A stretch of DNA of 64,000 nt from Nocardia panacis (GTDB lineage Bacteria; Actinomycetota; Actinomycetes; Mycobacteriales; Mycobacteriaceae): contig NZ_QZFU01000036.1 of the NCBI RefSeq assembly GCF_003598715.1, positions 186,001-250,000 on the forward strand, in the 5' to 3' direction. The notes under the pieces were generated by a model that made no database searches, was not told the DNA's origin, and worked only from the letters and a program-made list of their open reading frames with translations. Shown piece by piece: positions 1-8,614 of the stretch (the stretch's first letter is position 1; every line of letters starts with the position of its first letter). Made by a program: the position numbers and the translations under genes.

Positions 1-993
1 TGTGTCGCCGTGCGCGCCCTGCGCGCCGCCGAACTCGACGCGGACCTGCTGGCGCCCACCTCGGTGCTGGTGGCGGGCAGCAATCTCGCCCTCGGCTATC
101 AACACCGAGTAGCGGTGGCGTTCGAGCAGGGCCGGGCGCCGCAGCCGTCACACGCGTTGGTGCACATGGATATCGATGTGGTCGGCGCGGTCGGCGACGC
201 CACGGGATGCCGAGGCGAAGGCTGGTGCCTGGGGGCTTCCGCGGCCAGCGGGACGTTGGCGCTGATCCAGGCGACGCGGATGATCCGCGGCGGCGATATC
301 GACCGCTGCCTGGTGATCGGACCGTGTTGCGAACTGGGACCCGCGGAGCTGCGCGCCCTCTCGGATGCCGGGGCGCTGGCGGGTCCCGACGACGCCGACC
401 CGACCCACGTCTGCCGCCCGTTCGACACGGCCCGCCGCGGCTTCGTACCGGGACAGGGCGCGGCCGCGGTACTGCTGGAAAGCGCCGACAGCCTCGCGGA
501 CCGAGCGGGTTCGATGCTGGCCCGCATCGTCGGAGTCGGCGTCCGACTCGACGGCAGGCGCGGTATGGATCCCGCACTGCCGGGCCAGATCTCGGCGATG
601 CGATCTGCGCTGGCGGATGCGGGGCTGAGCGCGGATTCGGTCGACTACGTCAACGCGCACGCCGCAGGCACCAGGGCGGGCGACGCGTGTGAAGCCGAGG
701 CCATCCACACTGTCTTCGGGACCGGTCCGCTGGTCAATTCCACCAAGGAACTGATCGGTCACGGTATGGGTGCGGCCGGTGTGCAGGAGACCGTCGCCAC
801 CGTCCTACAGCTGAGAAATGGCTTCTGCCATCCCAATCCGAATCTGACCGACCCGTGCCACCCCGGTGTGCGCTTCGTCGGCCCCCGGACTGTGCGCGGC
901 GATCTCACCACCGCGATCAAGAACGCCGTCGGCGTCAGCGGTATCAGCGCCGCGATCGTCCTCACCACCGAGGAGGCGCCATGCGGGCCGTAG
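1..993 (+). CDS. Ketosynthase-fold protein lacking the catalytic cysteine (probable decarboxylating KS), 5' partial
   Basis: The frame is open to base 1, so roughly 80 N-terminal residues lie outside the window. The C-terminal two thirds of a FabF/KS-type thiolase fold are clear: a PFD..RRGFVPGQGAA segment, NAHAAGT (first active-site His) and STKELIGHGMGAAG (Lys and second His). Where condensing enzymes have TAC-S/T-SG, this protein reads ASAASG, so the nucleophilic Cys is Ala (codon 241-243). Both His residues remain. Cys-less KSs that still decarboxylate malonyl-ACP are a defined component of HMG-CoA-synthase beta-branching cassettes. The next two genes, an HMGS and a crotonase, are the partners expected, so I infer it makes acetyl-ACP. 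A chain-length-factor role is less likely because no partner KS is adjacent. Confidence 0.8.
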   Translation, partial: CVAVRALRAAELDADLLAPTSVLVAGSNLALGYQHRVAVAFEQGRAPQPSHALVHMDIDVVGAVGDATGCRGEGWCLGASAASGTLALIQATRMIRGGDIDRCLVIGPCCELGPAELRALSDAGALAGPDDADPTHVCRPFDTARRGFVPGQGAAAVLLESADSLADRAGSMLARIVGVGVRLDGRRGMDPALPGQISAMRSALADAGLSADSVDYVNAHAAGTRAGDACEAEAIHTVFGTGPLVNSTKELIGHGMGAAGVQETVATVLQLRNGFCHPNPNLTDPCHPGVRFVGPRTVRGDLTTAIKNAVGVSGISAAIVLTTEEAPCGP

Positions 994-2225
994 GAATCGA
1001 AGCAGCGTCGGTCTATGTCGGACAGGCCGTTGTCGGCGTCCCCACTGTTTTCGAAGGGCGCGGACTCGACGCCTCCCGGTACGAGAACCTCATGATGCGC
1101 ACCAAGAGCGTCGCGTTGCCGTGGGAGGATCCGGTGACCAACGCCGTCAACGCCGCCCGGCCGATCATCGAAGCGCTGAGCCCGCGCGAACGCGACCGGA
1201 TCGAATACCTCGCCATCGGCACCGAATCCGGGATCGATCTGAGCAAGACGATCGCCAACTACGTGCAGCGCCACCTCGGGCTGTCCAACAACTGCGGCGT
1301 CTTCGAGGTCAAACAAGCGTGCTACGCGGCATTCGCGGCACTGGAAACGGCGGTGAATTTCGTCGCGGTCGCCCCGCGCCCCGGAACTCGCGCCCTGGTC
1401 ATCAATGCCGATATTCCCCATCCCGTGCAGGGCACCTACTACGAACCCAGCCAAGGGATGGGTTCGGTGGCGATACTGCTCGGCGATCACCCCGAACTGG
1501 CCGTCTTCGAGCCGGGCGCCAACGGCCACTACACCTTCGAGGTGATGGACTCGTGCCGTCCGCGATACACCCTGGAGGTCGTCGACACGGATGTCTCACT
1601 GCTGGCCTATCTGGAGTGCCTGGAGGGCGCGTTCCTCGACTATGCCGCCAAGAAACCGGGAACCGACATCATGCGGGATTTCGAACTGCTCTGCATGCAT
1701 ACCCCGTTCGGCGGCATGGTCAAAGGGGCGCACCGATCGCTGCTGCGCAAGCTGACGAATCTGACCAAGGACCAGATCGATCAGGACTTCCTGGACCGGG
1801 TCGAACCGTCGATTCGGTACGGAATGCGCATCGGCAATATCTATTCCGGCAGTGTGTTCTTGGCACTGACCAGCGCGCTCGCGCACAGCGACAACACTGT
1901 TGCGCGTCGCATCGGCGCGTTCTCCTACGGATCGGGCTGCGGCTCCCAGTTCACCGGGATCACCGCGCTGCCCGGCCCGGCGGCAGCCGCATTGCGCGCC
2001 CGCATCGATGCCGCGCTCGACCGACGCGTCGAATTGGATTGGGACACCTACGCGCGGCTCGCCGACCTGGCCGGACGACCGGCCGCGGGCACCCGCGACG
2101 CCACAGTGGACGCCGACATCGGTTTGGTCGCCGAGGTGGCAGCCGACAACGCCGCGCCACGACTCGTGCTGACCGGCATCAGTGACTACCGGCGGGAATA
2201 CCGGTGGGAGGGGCGCACACCATGA
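981..2225 (+). CDS. HMG-CoA synthase-like beta-branching enzyme
   Basis: A 414-residue thiolase-fold protein of the hydroxymethylglutaryl-CoA synthase family. Counting from the ATG after a GAGGAGG ribosome site, the family triad is present: Glu82 in GTESG, Cys114 in VKQACYAA and His240 in MHTPFGGMVKGAH. Length and residue spacing match bacterial HMGS. The gene overlaps the ketosynthase end by 13 bases and the crotonase start by 4 (ATGA), so the three are translationally coupled. Mevalonate-pathway HMGS would sit with mevalonate kinases or HMG-CoA reductase, and none is here. With a Cys-less KS, a crotonase and a free acyltransferase, the best reading is aldol addition of acetyl-ACP to a beta-ketoacyl-ACP to make a beta branch. 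Confidence 0.85.
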   Translation: MRAVGIEAASVYVGQAVVGVPTVFEGRGLDASRYENLMMRTKSVALPWEDPVTNAVNAARPIIEALSPRERDRIEYLAIGTESGIDLSKTIANYVQRHLGLSNNCGVFEVKQACYAAFAALETAVNFVAVAPRPGTRALVINADIPHPVQGTYYEPSQGMGSVAILLGDHPELAVFEPGANGHYTFEVMDSCRPRYTLEVVDTDVSLLAYLECLEGAFLDYAAKKPGTDIMRDFELLCMHTPFGGMVKGAHRSLLRKLTNLTKDQIDQDFLDRVEPSIRYGMRIGNIYSGSVFLALTSALAHSDNTVARRIGAFSYGSGCGSQFTGITALPGPAAAALRARIDAALDRRVELDWDTYARLADLAGRPAAGTRDATVDADIGLVAEVAADNAAPRLVLTGISDYRREYRWEGRTP

Positions 2226-2959
2226 CGGTGCGGACCGACGGACCGGTGACCACCGTTGTCCTCGACCGGCCCGACGCGGGAAATCCGCTCGACGACCAGG
2301 TGATCGGCACGCTGCTCACCGTCCTGGACGAGGTCGACAAGCACAACCGCGCCATCGTGGTGTTGCGAGCCGTCGGGCCGACCTTCTGCCAGGGCATGCC
2401 GTTGGATGTCCCGCCAACCGAGTGGGCCGACCAGCCGCTGCCCCCGCCCTGGCGACTGTTCCAGCGGATCCACAACAGCTCCGCGCTGGTCGTCGCGTCG
2501 ATCGACGGCTCGGTGCGCGGTGGCGGCGTCGGCTTGTCGGCGGCCTGCGATCTGGTGATCGCCGGACCGTCGGCCACCTGGCGGCTCACCGAAGCACTGC
2601 TCGGATTCGTGCCCGCCATGGTGCTGCCGTTCCTGGCCGAACGCATCGGAGTCGCCCGCGCCGTCTCGTGGACGCTGACCGCGCGCACCATCGATGCGGA
2701 TCTCGCCTGCCGAACCGGATTGGCCGATCTGCTCGCGACCGATCCGCAAGAGTCGCTGCACGGTCTGCTCCGCGACCTGCGCCGCCTGCCCGCAGGGACG
2801 GTGTCGGCACTGAAATCGTTCCGGCAGTGTGCCTTTCGGATCCCCGACGAGATCGGCGCAGCCGCCGGAGCCGTCCTCGCCGAGCGCCTGGCCGCACCGG
2901 AAACACAGCACCGGCTGCGGGCGCTGCGCGAAGCGGGACTGCTGTCGGGCCGATCCTGA
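2222..2959 (+). CDS. Enoyl-CoA hydratase/isomerase family protein (beta-branching ECH)
   Basis: A 245-residue crotonase-fold protein. Oxyanion-hole elements are visible in FCQGMPLD and in IDGSVRGGGVGLSAACDLVIA. The ATGA overlap with the HMGS stop argues for co-translation. Beta-branching cassettes normally carry two crotonases: ECH1 dehydrates the HMG-type adduct and ECH2 decarboxylates it. Only one is in this window. The FCxGM motif leads me to favour the dehydrating ECH1 type, but this is a weak inference. The second ECH and the donor ACP would have to lie upstream of base 1 or elsewhere. The gene is convergent with the acyltransferase, with 20 bases between the stops. Confidence 0.75.
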   Translation: MTVRTDGPVTTVVLDRPDAGNPLDDQVIGTLLTVLDEVDKHNRAIVVLRAVGPTFCQGMPLDVPPTEWADQPLPPPWRLFQRIHNSSALVVASIDGSVRGGGVGLSAACDLVIAGPSATWRLTEALLGFVPAMVLPFLAERIGVARAVSWTLTARTIDADLACRTGLADLLATDPQESLHGLLRDLRRLPAGTVSALKSFRQCAFRIPDEIGAAAGAVLAERLAAPETQHRLRALREAGLLSGRS

Positions 2960-2979
2960 AGTTCCAGGCGGACAGCGAC

Positions 2980-3855
2980 TCACGCCCCGCCGAACTGCTC
3001 GACGCACGGCAATATCCCGATGCGACAGCCCAGGTTGTGCAGTACGCCGCCAGGCCCCGCATCCCACATCGCGGGCGCACCGAACGCGCGCAGCGCTTCG
3101 ACCGTCTCGGACCACCGCACCGGCAGCAGCAGCGACCGCACCAGCAGTTCCACACATTCCTCCGGATCCCGGTGCGGGCGACAATCAATACCCGACATCA
3201 CCGGTATTCGCAACGCACCCAACGACACTCGCGCCAGCACGGCCCGCCACCGGTCGAGTGCCACCCCCATCAGCGGGGAATGCGCCGCCGCGCCCACCGG
3301 CAGATATCGCGCGAGAGCGAAACGATCCTCGGCCGCCGCGACCGCCGCGCGCACCGTCACCGGATCACCCGACAGCACGATCTGTCGTTCGCTATTGATA
3401 TTGGCCACTTCGAGAACCCCCGGATGCACGGCGAGCACACTGCGCCGCAACCACTCGACCTCCAGCAGGTCCAGGCCCATAAGCACCACCATGATGCCCG
3501 GCTCGGACCGCTGCGCCTCGTGAAACAGCTCCCCTCGCCGCACCACGACTTCGAACCCGTCCTCGGCGCTCATACCACCGGCGAAGACGAAGGCGGTGAG
3601 TTCGCCCAAACTGTGCCCCGCGGTCGCCGGAACACCGGCACGGCCATCGGTTTCGGCCAGAGCGTTGAGCAGACCGCACACGTACACGACCGGTTGCGCG
3701 ACCCTCGTGTCGGTCAAATCCAGATCGGTGCGACGCCGAACCCCGAACCGATCCAGCAGTCGCCGCACCATCGGTTCGTCCGGTAGCCGCGCGAGGGGTT
3801 CGGCGAGTTTCTCGGGCGCGATGCCTTGGCCGGGGAAGACCACAGCGGGTGTCAC
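2980..3855 (-). CDS. Free-standing acyltransferase (malonyl-CoA:ACP transacylase family)
   Basis: A 291-residue FabD/AT-fold protein starting at GTG 3855. It has the N-terminal FPGQG, the nucleophile elbow GHSLGE (Ser82) and the catalytic His in AAAHSPLM (His192). It is a discrete protein rather than a module of a large synthase, which is the hallmark of trans-AT polyketide systems or of an auxiliary acyltransferase. Four bases separate its start from the stop of the SARP gene upstream, so the two form an operon. Primary-metabolic fabD is unlikely because no fatty-acid-synthase genes flank it. Substrate specificity was not deduced. Confidence 0.8.
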   Translation of the reverse strand: MTPAVVFPGQGIAPEKLAEPLARLPDEPMVRRLLDRFGVRRRTDLDLTDTRVAQPVVYVCGLLNALAETDGRAGVPATAGHSLGELTAFVFAGGMSAEDGFEVVVRRGELFHEAQRSEPGIMVVLMGLDLLEVEWLRRSVLAVHPGVLEVANINSERQIVLSGDPVTVRAAVAAAEDRFALARYLPVGAAAHSPLMGVALDRWRAVLARVSLGALRIPVMSGIDCRPHRDPEECVELLVRSLLLPVRWSETVEALRAFGAPAMWDAGPGGVLHNLGCRIGILPCVEQFGGA

Positions 3856-3859
3856 GTCC

Positions 3860-4603
3860 TCACCCCTCCACGATCTGGTGCCGGGAAACGGCCAGATTCA
3901 ACCGTTGCAGCCGCGGTCCCGGCGGCAGTTGGTGTTGATGGCGCAGCCAAGAGCAGGTGCGACGGTAGGCGTCCTGCGCCTCGGCCGAGCGGCCGGTGCG
4001 GGCCAGCGCCTCGATCAGCAGCGCGCAGCCGCGCTCCCAGCCGGGATCGGCGGCGAGCTCCTCGCGGAGCCGGGCAACGGCCTGCTCGAAGGTGCCGAGC
4101 CGGAAATGGGCGCGAACGAACGCGGTGACGACCATGCGCCGCTGTTCTTCGAGCCGGATGCCCGCACGGCGACGCAGACTCGCCTCCGGTGCGCTCGCGA
4201 AGGGCGGTCCGGTCCACAGACCCAACGCGGCATCGGCCTTGGCGATGACCTCGGCGAAGGCATGCCCCGCGCCGGCGGCGGCGATCTCGGTGACGAGACG
4301 CTCGAAGACCGCCACATCGACGCGGCATGCCGCGGCATCGAGCCGGTATCCGCCTGCGGCCGAGACGATCTCGGCGCCGTCGAGGATCGAACGCAGTCGA
4401 CAGACATGCGCCCGCACCGCGTTCGGAGCGTCACCCGGCGGAGCCTCACCCCAGAGTTCGTCCACCAATTCCGAATAGGGGACGACCGTTCCGCATCGGA
4501 CCGCCAGAACTCCCAGCAGCGCCACCCGCTGCGGTCCGCTGACCGGCACACGCCGCTCGTCCCGTTGGATATGGGGCGGGCCGAGCACCTGGATCCACAG
4601 CAT
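3860..4603 (-). CDS. SARP-family transcriptional activator
   Basis: A 247-residue protein counted from the ATG that opens MLWIQVLGP. Residues 1 to about 90 form an OmpR-type winged helix (VPYSELVDELWGE, AVRAHVCRLRSIL), followed by the alpha-helical BTAD region with WTGPPFAS and EEQRRM motifs. Streptomyces-type antibiotic regulatory proteins of this small size usually activate adjacent biosynthetic operons by binding direct repeats near the -35 region. Here it directly precedes the acyltransferase and faces the beta-branching genes, so it is probably the pathway-specific activator. A longer reading from an upstream start is possible, but it adds residues without family similarity. Confidence 0.85.
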   Translation of the reverse strand: MLWIQVLGPPHIQRDERRVPVSGPQRVALLGVLAVRCGTVVPYSELVDELWGEAPPGDAPNAVRAHVCRLRSILDGAEIVSAAGGYRLDAAACRVDVAVFERLVTEIAAAGAGHAFAEVIAKADAALGLWTGPPFASAPEASLRRRAGIRLEEQRRMVVTAFVRAHFRLGTFEQAVARLREELAADPGWERGCALLIEALARTGRSAEAQDAYRRTCSWLRHQHQLPPGPRLQRLNLAVSRHQIVEG

Positions 4604-4758
4604 GAGGACTCCGGATCTCGAATCGAGCACGAACGAACACCTGGCGCTCCACGACACCGCACGACCATGACCGCACCACTGACCGCCGCGCTGAAATGCG
4701 ATGTCAGCGTGGCGGTCAGGGTGGAGAAAAGTACACCGATACCGGAGACTCAGCCGCA

Positions 4759-6267
4759 ATGGCAGCGACCGGTTTGTCGGCCACGCTGGACGGCATGGCA
4801 AACCTGTCCTACGCCACGGGGTGGCGCAAGTATCTGTGGCTGGCCGCCGGGATAGCGCTGGCGGTGGCAGGCACCAACGGCGAGTGGGCGATCCCGCTCG
4901 CCGGATGGGTGTTCTCCCTCGCGATGATGCGCTTCGCCCGCAGTAGCGGCGTGTGGATCGGGTCCGCGGGAGTCGTGCTCGGTTACTGCGTGGCGACGGT
5001 GGTGCTGGTGGCCGCGTCGGGCAGTCTGACGGTGCCGCCGATCCTGGTGGGCTGCGTATTGCTCAGCCTGTTGCTGAGCGTTCCGTTGCTGGCCGACCGG
5101 CTGCTGTGCACGCGACTGCCGGTGTTCGCCGCGACGCTGGTATTTCCCGCGACGCGGGTGGCGCTGGAATTCCTCCTCGCCACTTTCAGCCCGCTCGGCA
5201 CCGTCTTCGGGCCGCTCGCCACCGTGCAGTCGACGAATCTGCCGCTGCTGCAACTGGTTTCGGTGACAGGAGTCTATGGGATCAGCTTCCTCATGGCCTG
5301 GGCCGCTCCGGTGGTCAATGCCGTGCTGGAGCGGCGCGCGTGGCGGGCGGTCGCGGCGGCCTATGTCGCGGTGCTCGGCCTGGTGCTCTTCGGCGGGAGC
5401 CTGCGGCTGGCGCTGGCCCCGTCCCCGCAGACCGTGCGGGTGGCCGGGATCAGCGTCTCGCGCGACGCCGAGCAGCGCATGCACGGCCTCAACAACTTTC
5501 ACACCCCCACGCTGACCCCCGAGCAGAAACCGGTGCTGCGCAAGGCCTTCGCGGAACTCACCGACGACCTGTTCGCCCGCACCCGCCGCGAGGCCGACGC
5601 GGGCGCGCGCATCCTCGCCTGGCCCGAGGCCGCAGGCGTCGTCCTGGACGATGACTACCCGGAATTCCTGCGCACCGCACGGGAATTGGCCGTGGACAAA
5701 CACATCTATCTCGATCTGGGTTTGGCCGTGGTCCAGGCGGGCGACCCGCCCACCCGCGATATCGCGGTGCTGGTGACCCCCGACGGGCAGATCGAGTCGA
5801 CCTACGACAAGGCGCACCCGGTGCCCGGTATGGAAAACCTGCGGCCCGGCGACGGCCGAGTGCCGGTCGCGGCGTCCCCGTACGGCAGGCTGGGCCACCT
5901 CATCTGCTTCGACGCCGACTTCCCGCGCACCGCCCGCGCCCGCGCCGATATCGTGTTCGTCCCCTCCAACGACTGGCCGGGCGTCGCGCGCACCCACGCC
6001 GCCGACACCGTCTTCCGCGCGGTCGAGAACGGATACGGCATCCTGCGGCAAACCAGCAACGGGATCGCGATCGCCGTCGACGCCTACGGAACCCCGCTGG
6101 CGCGGTCGGACTATTTCGCCTCGACCGAGCACAGCATGGTCGTGTCGATGCCGACCCGAGGCACCCGAACGATCTACGGCATGGTCGGCGACGTGTTCGC
6201 CTGGCTGTGCGTCGCGGGAGCGGCCGGGCTGGCGGCGGCGGGCGTGCTGCGGTCGAGCCGATCATGA
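4759..6267 (+). CDS. Apolipoprotein N-acyltransferase-like membrane protein
   Basis: About 502 residues. The first half has roughly six to seven hydrophobic segments. The C-terminal half is a nitrilase-superfamily domain with the Glu-Lys-Cys triad in LAWPEAAG (Glu290), TYDKAHPVPG (Lys351) and HLICFDADFP (Cys383). This arrangement defines Lnt, which N-acylates the terminal cysteine of lipoproteins at the outer face of the membrane. The ATG at 4759 follows a GGAG; ATG 4795 is an alternative. It is not next to a polyprenol-phosphate mannose synthase as in mycobacteria but heads an operon with a two-component system, so it may be an accessory copy. Confidence 0.8.
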   Translation: MAATGLSATLDGMANLSYATGWRKYLWLAAGIALAVAGTNGEWAIPLAGWVFSLAMMRFARSSGVWIGSAGVVLGYCVATVVLVAASGSLTVPPILVGCVLLSLLLSVPLLADRLLCTRLPVFAATLVFPATRVALEFLLATFSPLGTVFGPLATVQSTNLPLLQLVSVTGVYGISFLMAWAAPVVNAVLERRAWRAVAAAYVAVLGLVLFGGSLRLALAPSPQTVRVAGISVSRDAEQRMHGLNNFHTPTLTPEQKPVLRKAFAELTDDLFARTRREADAGARILAWPEAAGVVLDDDYPEFLRTARELAVDKHIYLDLGLAVVQAGDPPTRDIAVLVTPDGQIESTYDKAHPVPGMENLRPGDGRVPVAASPYGRLGHLICFDADFPRTARARADIVFVPSNDWPGVARTHAADTVFRAVENGYGILRQTSNGIAIAVDAYGTPLARSDYFASTEHSMVVSMPTRGTRTIYGMVGDVFAWLCVAGAAGLAAAGVLRSSRS

Positions 6268-6290
6268 GAACCATCGAGAAAGGTGCGAGG

Positions 6291-7508
6291 ATGCCACGAG
6301 TGCGGACATCGCTGCGGGACAGGCTGGCGACACCGGTCCGAGCGGCGGCCATGATCGGGCTGTCGGTCGCGGGACTCGGTGCGGCGGTGCTGGTCCTGCT
6401 GTGCGCGGGGCTCGCGGTCCTCGGCGCCCGAGGACCGTTCGCGAGCGCGGCGGGTTGGCTGCGTGCGCTCGCCGATGCCGCGCGGCGGCAGGCGCGTCGT
6501 CTCGGCGTCGATATCCCGCGGCCCTACGGTCCGCAAACCGATGCCGCGTCCCTGCTGAAGTCACGCGCTACCTGGCGTGATGTCGGCTGGGCCGTCCTCG
6601 ACCCGCTCGCGGGCACCTGGGCCGCCCTCATCGCCGCGGGCATGCCGCTCTACGGGCTCTACGGTGTGGCGCAACCGCTGCTCTGGCAGGGCGGAACACA
6701 CTCCTACGGCGCACTGCGCGTGAACTCCGCGACCACCGCGCTGGCCGCGGTCCCGGTAGGACTGGCGGTGACCGTACTCGGCCTCCTCCTCGGACCGGCG
6801 CTGCTGCGGTTGCGCGCCCGCTGGGCACGCAAGCTGCTCGGTCCCTCCCGCACCAGCGCGCTCGAGCAGCGAGTGCAGACCCTGGTCGGGACCCGCGCCG
6901 ACAGCATCGACACCGGGGCCGCCGAACTGCGCCGCATCGAACGCGACCTGCACGACGGCGCCCAGGCCCGCCTGGTCGCGCTCGGCATGGGTCTCGGCAA
7001 CGCCGAGCGGTTGTTCGACGAGGATCCCGCCACCGCCCGCGCACTGGTCGCCGCCGCGCGCGAGACCTCATCGAAAGCGCTGGAAGAACTGCGCGACCTG
7101 GTGCGCGGCGTGCACCCGCCCGTCCTGTCCGATCGCGGCCTGGCCGACGCGCTGCGCGCGCTGGCCCTGGATTCGCTGCTCGAGATCGATGTGGTGTCCG
7201 ATCTCGAGGGGCGACCGGCAGCGCCCGTCGAATCGGCCGTCTACTTCGCGATCAGCGAATTGCTCGCCAACGCGGGCAAATACGCGCCGGACAGCGCCGT
7301 GCGCGTGCTGCTGCACCACAGCGACGGTGTCCTGCGCTGCAGCATCGCCGACGACGGACCCGGCGGCGCCGATCCGTCCCGAGGCACCGGCCTGCAAGGC
7401 ATTCGACGCCGCTTGGCCGTCTTCGACGGCACCATTGCCATCCACAGCCCGACCGGCGGACCCACCCGCGTGCACCTGGAGGTACCGTGCCGGATCGGCT
7501 CCGCGTAG
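6291..7508 (+). CDS. NarL-family sensor histidine kinase
   Basis: About 405 residues, chosen from ATG 6291 because AAAGG sits seven bases upstream; an ATG at 6264 overlapping the preceding stop is the alternative. The N-terminus has membrane segments near residues 20-50 and 100-180. The dimerisation/phosphoacceptor box is RDLHDGAQARL with His221 (HisKA_3). The ATPase lobe follows with ISELLANAGKYA (N box), DDGPGGAD and GTGLQGIRRRL. There is no obvious extracellular sensor domain, so it probably senses the membrane or a co-encoded membrane protein. It overlaps the response regulator gene by 22 bases. Confidence 0.9.
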   Translation: MPRVRTSLRDRLATPVRAAAMIGLSVAGLGAAVLVLLCAGLAVLGARGPFASAAGWLRALADAARRQARRLGVDIPRPYGPQTDAASLLKSRATWRDVGWAVLDPLAGTWAALIAAGMPLYGLYGVAQPLLWQGGTHSYGALRVNSATTALAAVPVGLAVTVLGLLLGPALLRLRARWARKLLGPSRTSALEQRVQTLVGTRADSIDTGAAELRRIERDLHDGAQARLVALGMGLGNAERLFDEDPATARALVAAARETSSKALEELRDLVRGVHPPVLSDRGLADALRALALDSLLEIDVVSDLEGRPAAPVESAVYFAISELLANAGKYAPDSAVRVLLHHSDGVLRCSIADDGPGGADPSRGTGLQGIRRRLAVFDGTIAIHSPTGGPTRVHLEVPCRIGSA

Positions 7509-8143
7509 TCGTCGCCGAGGACCTGTTCCTCATCCGGGATGCCCTGGTGCGCATACTCACCGACCACGACTTCACCGTTGTCGCCGCCGTCGACAACGGC
7601 CCCGCGTTGCGGCGGGCGCTGACCGAGCTGCAACCCGATGTGGCCGTGGTCGACGTGCGGCTGCCGCCCTCGTTGACCGACGAGGGCCTGCAGGCCGTCA
7701 TCGCCGCCCGCCGCGCCCGGCCGGGCTTCCCGGTGCTGGTGCTGTCCCAGTACGTCGAGCAGCTCTACGCGCGGGAACTGCTCGCCGACGGAGCGGGCGC
7801 GGTCGGCTATCTGCTCAAGGACCGCGTCGCCGATACCGCGCAGTTCGTCGACGCTGTCACCTCCGTCGCCCGCGGCGGCACCGCGATGGACCCGCAGGTC
7901 GTCGCCAAACTTCTCAACAGGAGCGACGCGCGCGGACGCACCGCGGCGCTGAGCCCGCGCGAACACGAAGTGCTCGGCCTCATCGCCGCGGGACGTTCGA
8001 ACGCGGCCATCGCGCGGCAGCTGATCATCTCGCCCAGCGCGGTCACCAAGCACATCGCCGCGATTTTCGGAAAACTGCGCCTGCCCGAATCCGAGAACGA
8101 CAATCGGCGGGTCCTCGCCGTGCTCGCCCACCTCGATCGGTGA
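7487..8143 (+). CDS. NarL/LuxR-type response regulator
   Basis: 218 residues from a GTG inside the kinase gene. The receiver domain has the acidic pair ED (residues 11-12), phosphoacceptor Asp56 in VAVVDVRLPP and Lys in LLKDR. The C-terminal LuxR helix-turn-helix reads LSPREHEVLGLIAAGRSN then SPSAVTKHIAAIFGKL. It is the cognate partner of the kinase, given the overlap. Targets are unknown; the operon position suggests it may govern the Lnt-like gene or envelope functions. Confidence 0.92.
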   Translation: MPDRLRVVVAEDLFLIRDALVRILTDHDFTVVAAVDNGPALRRALTELQPDVAVVDVRLPPSLTDEGLQAVIAARRARPGFPVLVLSQYVEQLYARELLADGAGAVGYLLKDRVADTAQFVDAVTSVARGGTAMDPQVVAKLLNRSDARGRTAALSPREHEVLGLIAAGRSNAAIARQLIISPSAVTKHIAAIFGKLRLPESENDNRRVLAVLAHLDR

Positions 8144-8181
8144 GCTCCTGGCTGAGCAGGCACAGCCGCCCGGACTCATAA

Positions 8182-8469
8182 CTTCCGGGCACCGAATCGG
8201 TTGCGGCCCAATACGACCGGGGACTCGACACGCCAACCGGGATATCGCGAAAAATTTTCGAAAACGAATCGGACGGCCAGACACGTTGCCCGGCAACCGA
8301 TCCGGGATTTACACTGGGCGGCCTGACACTCGACCTGCCGGACGGCGCCCCGGTCGGCGGCGTACACGTCCTGCAGGTCACCCAGTACGACGACAATGAC
8401 GCCCTGCTCGGCGGAATCCGTTACCTGGCAATGGCGGCCAACGCGGAACTGATGCTCCCCTGCGTCTGA
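8182..8469 (+). pseudogene. Coding-like remnant without a usable start codon
   Basis: After the stop of the response regulator a frame runs open from 8182 to TGA 8467-8469. Its third positions are strongly G/C, as in real genes here, especially from about 8302. It reads ...GGLTLDLPDGAPVGG...LLGGIRYLAMAANAELM... but has no ATG, GTG or TTG in a sensible place and no ribosome site. I do not recognise the family. It may be the 3' end of a decayed gene. It could also be chance, since high-GC DNA often leaves frames open. Confidence 0.3.
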
Positions 8470-8527
8470 TCCGGTGACCGCAATGCAGTCGGTGGCCCCA
8501 TGGCCCGCGCTCGCGGGGCGACCGACA

Positions 8528-8576
8528 GAGTCGAGCCCCGGCGAAATCACCGGAGCGATTTCCCGGGGCTCGACTC
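8528..8576. terminator. Long bidirectional hairpin between convergent transcripts
   Basis: A perfect 14-base inverted repeat (8528-8541 with 8563-8576, core GTCGAGCCCCGG) continues after one bulged C into a further 6-bp stem (8543-8548 with 8557-8562), leaving an 8-base loop. It lies between the + response regulator and the - SDR gene, as expected for a shared terminator. There is no U-tract, as is common in actinobacteria. Confidence 0.8.
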
Positions 8577-8614
8577 GCCCACTGAACATCTCATGGGCCG
8601 AAAGATGAGCATGC

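Noticed and set aside
759..1529. Long - strand frame antisense to the ketosynthase and HMGS genes
   Set aside because: It is a shadow of strongly biased + strand codons. The product has no recognisable family, while the + strand frames carry clear catalytic motifs.
3596..4855. + strand frame opposite the acyltransferase and SARP genes
   Set aside because: The - strand encodes GHSLGE and SARP domains; the + product is an Arg/Pro-rich shadow.
8176..8589. - strand frame of 137 codons across the terminator hairpin
   Set aside because: It runs through both arms of the 8528-8576 hairpin and has no ribosome site or family similarity.
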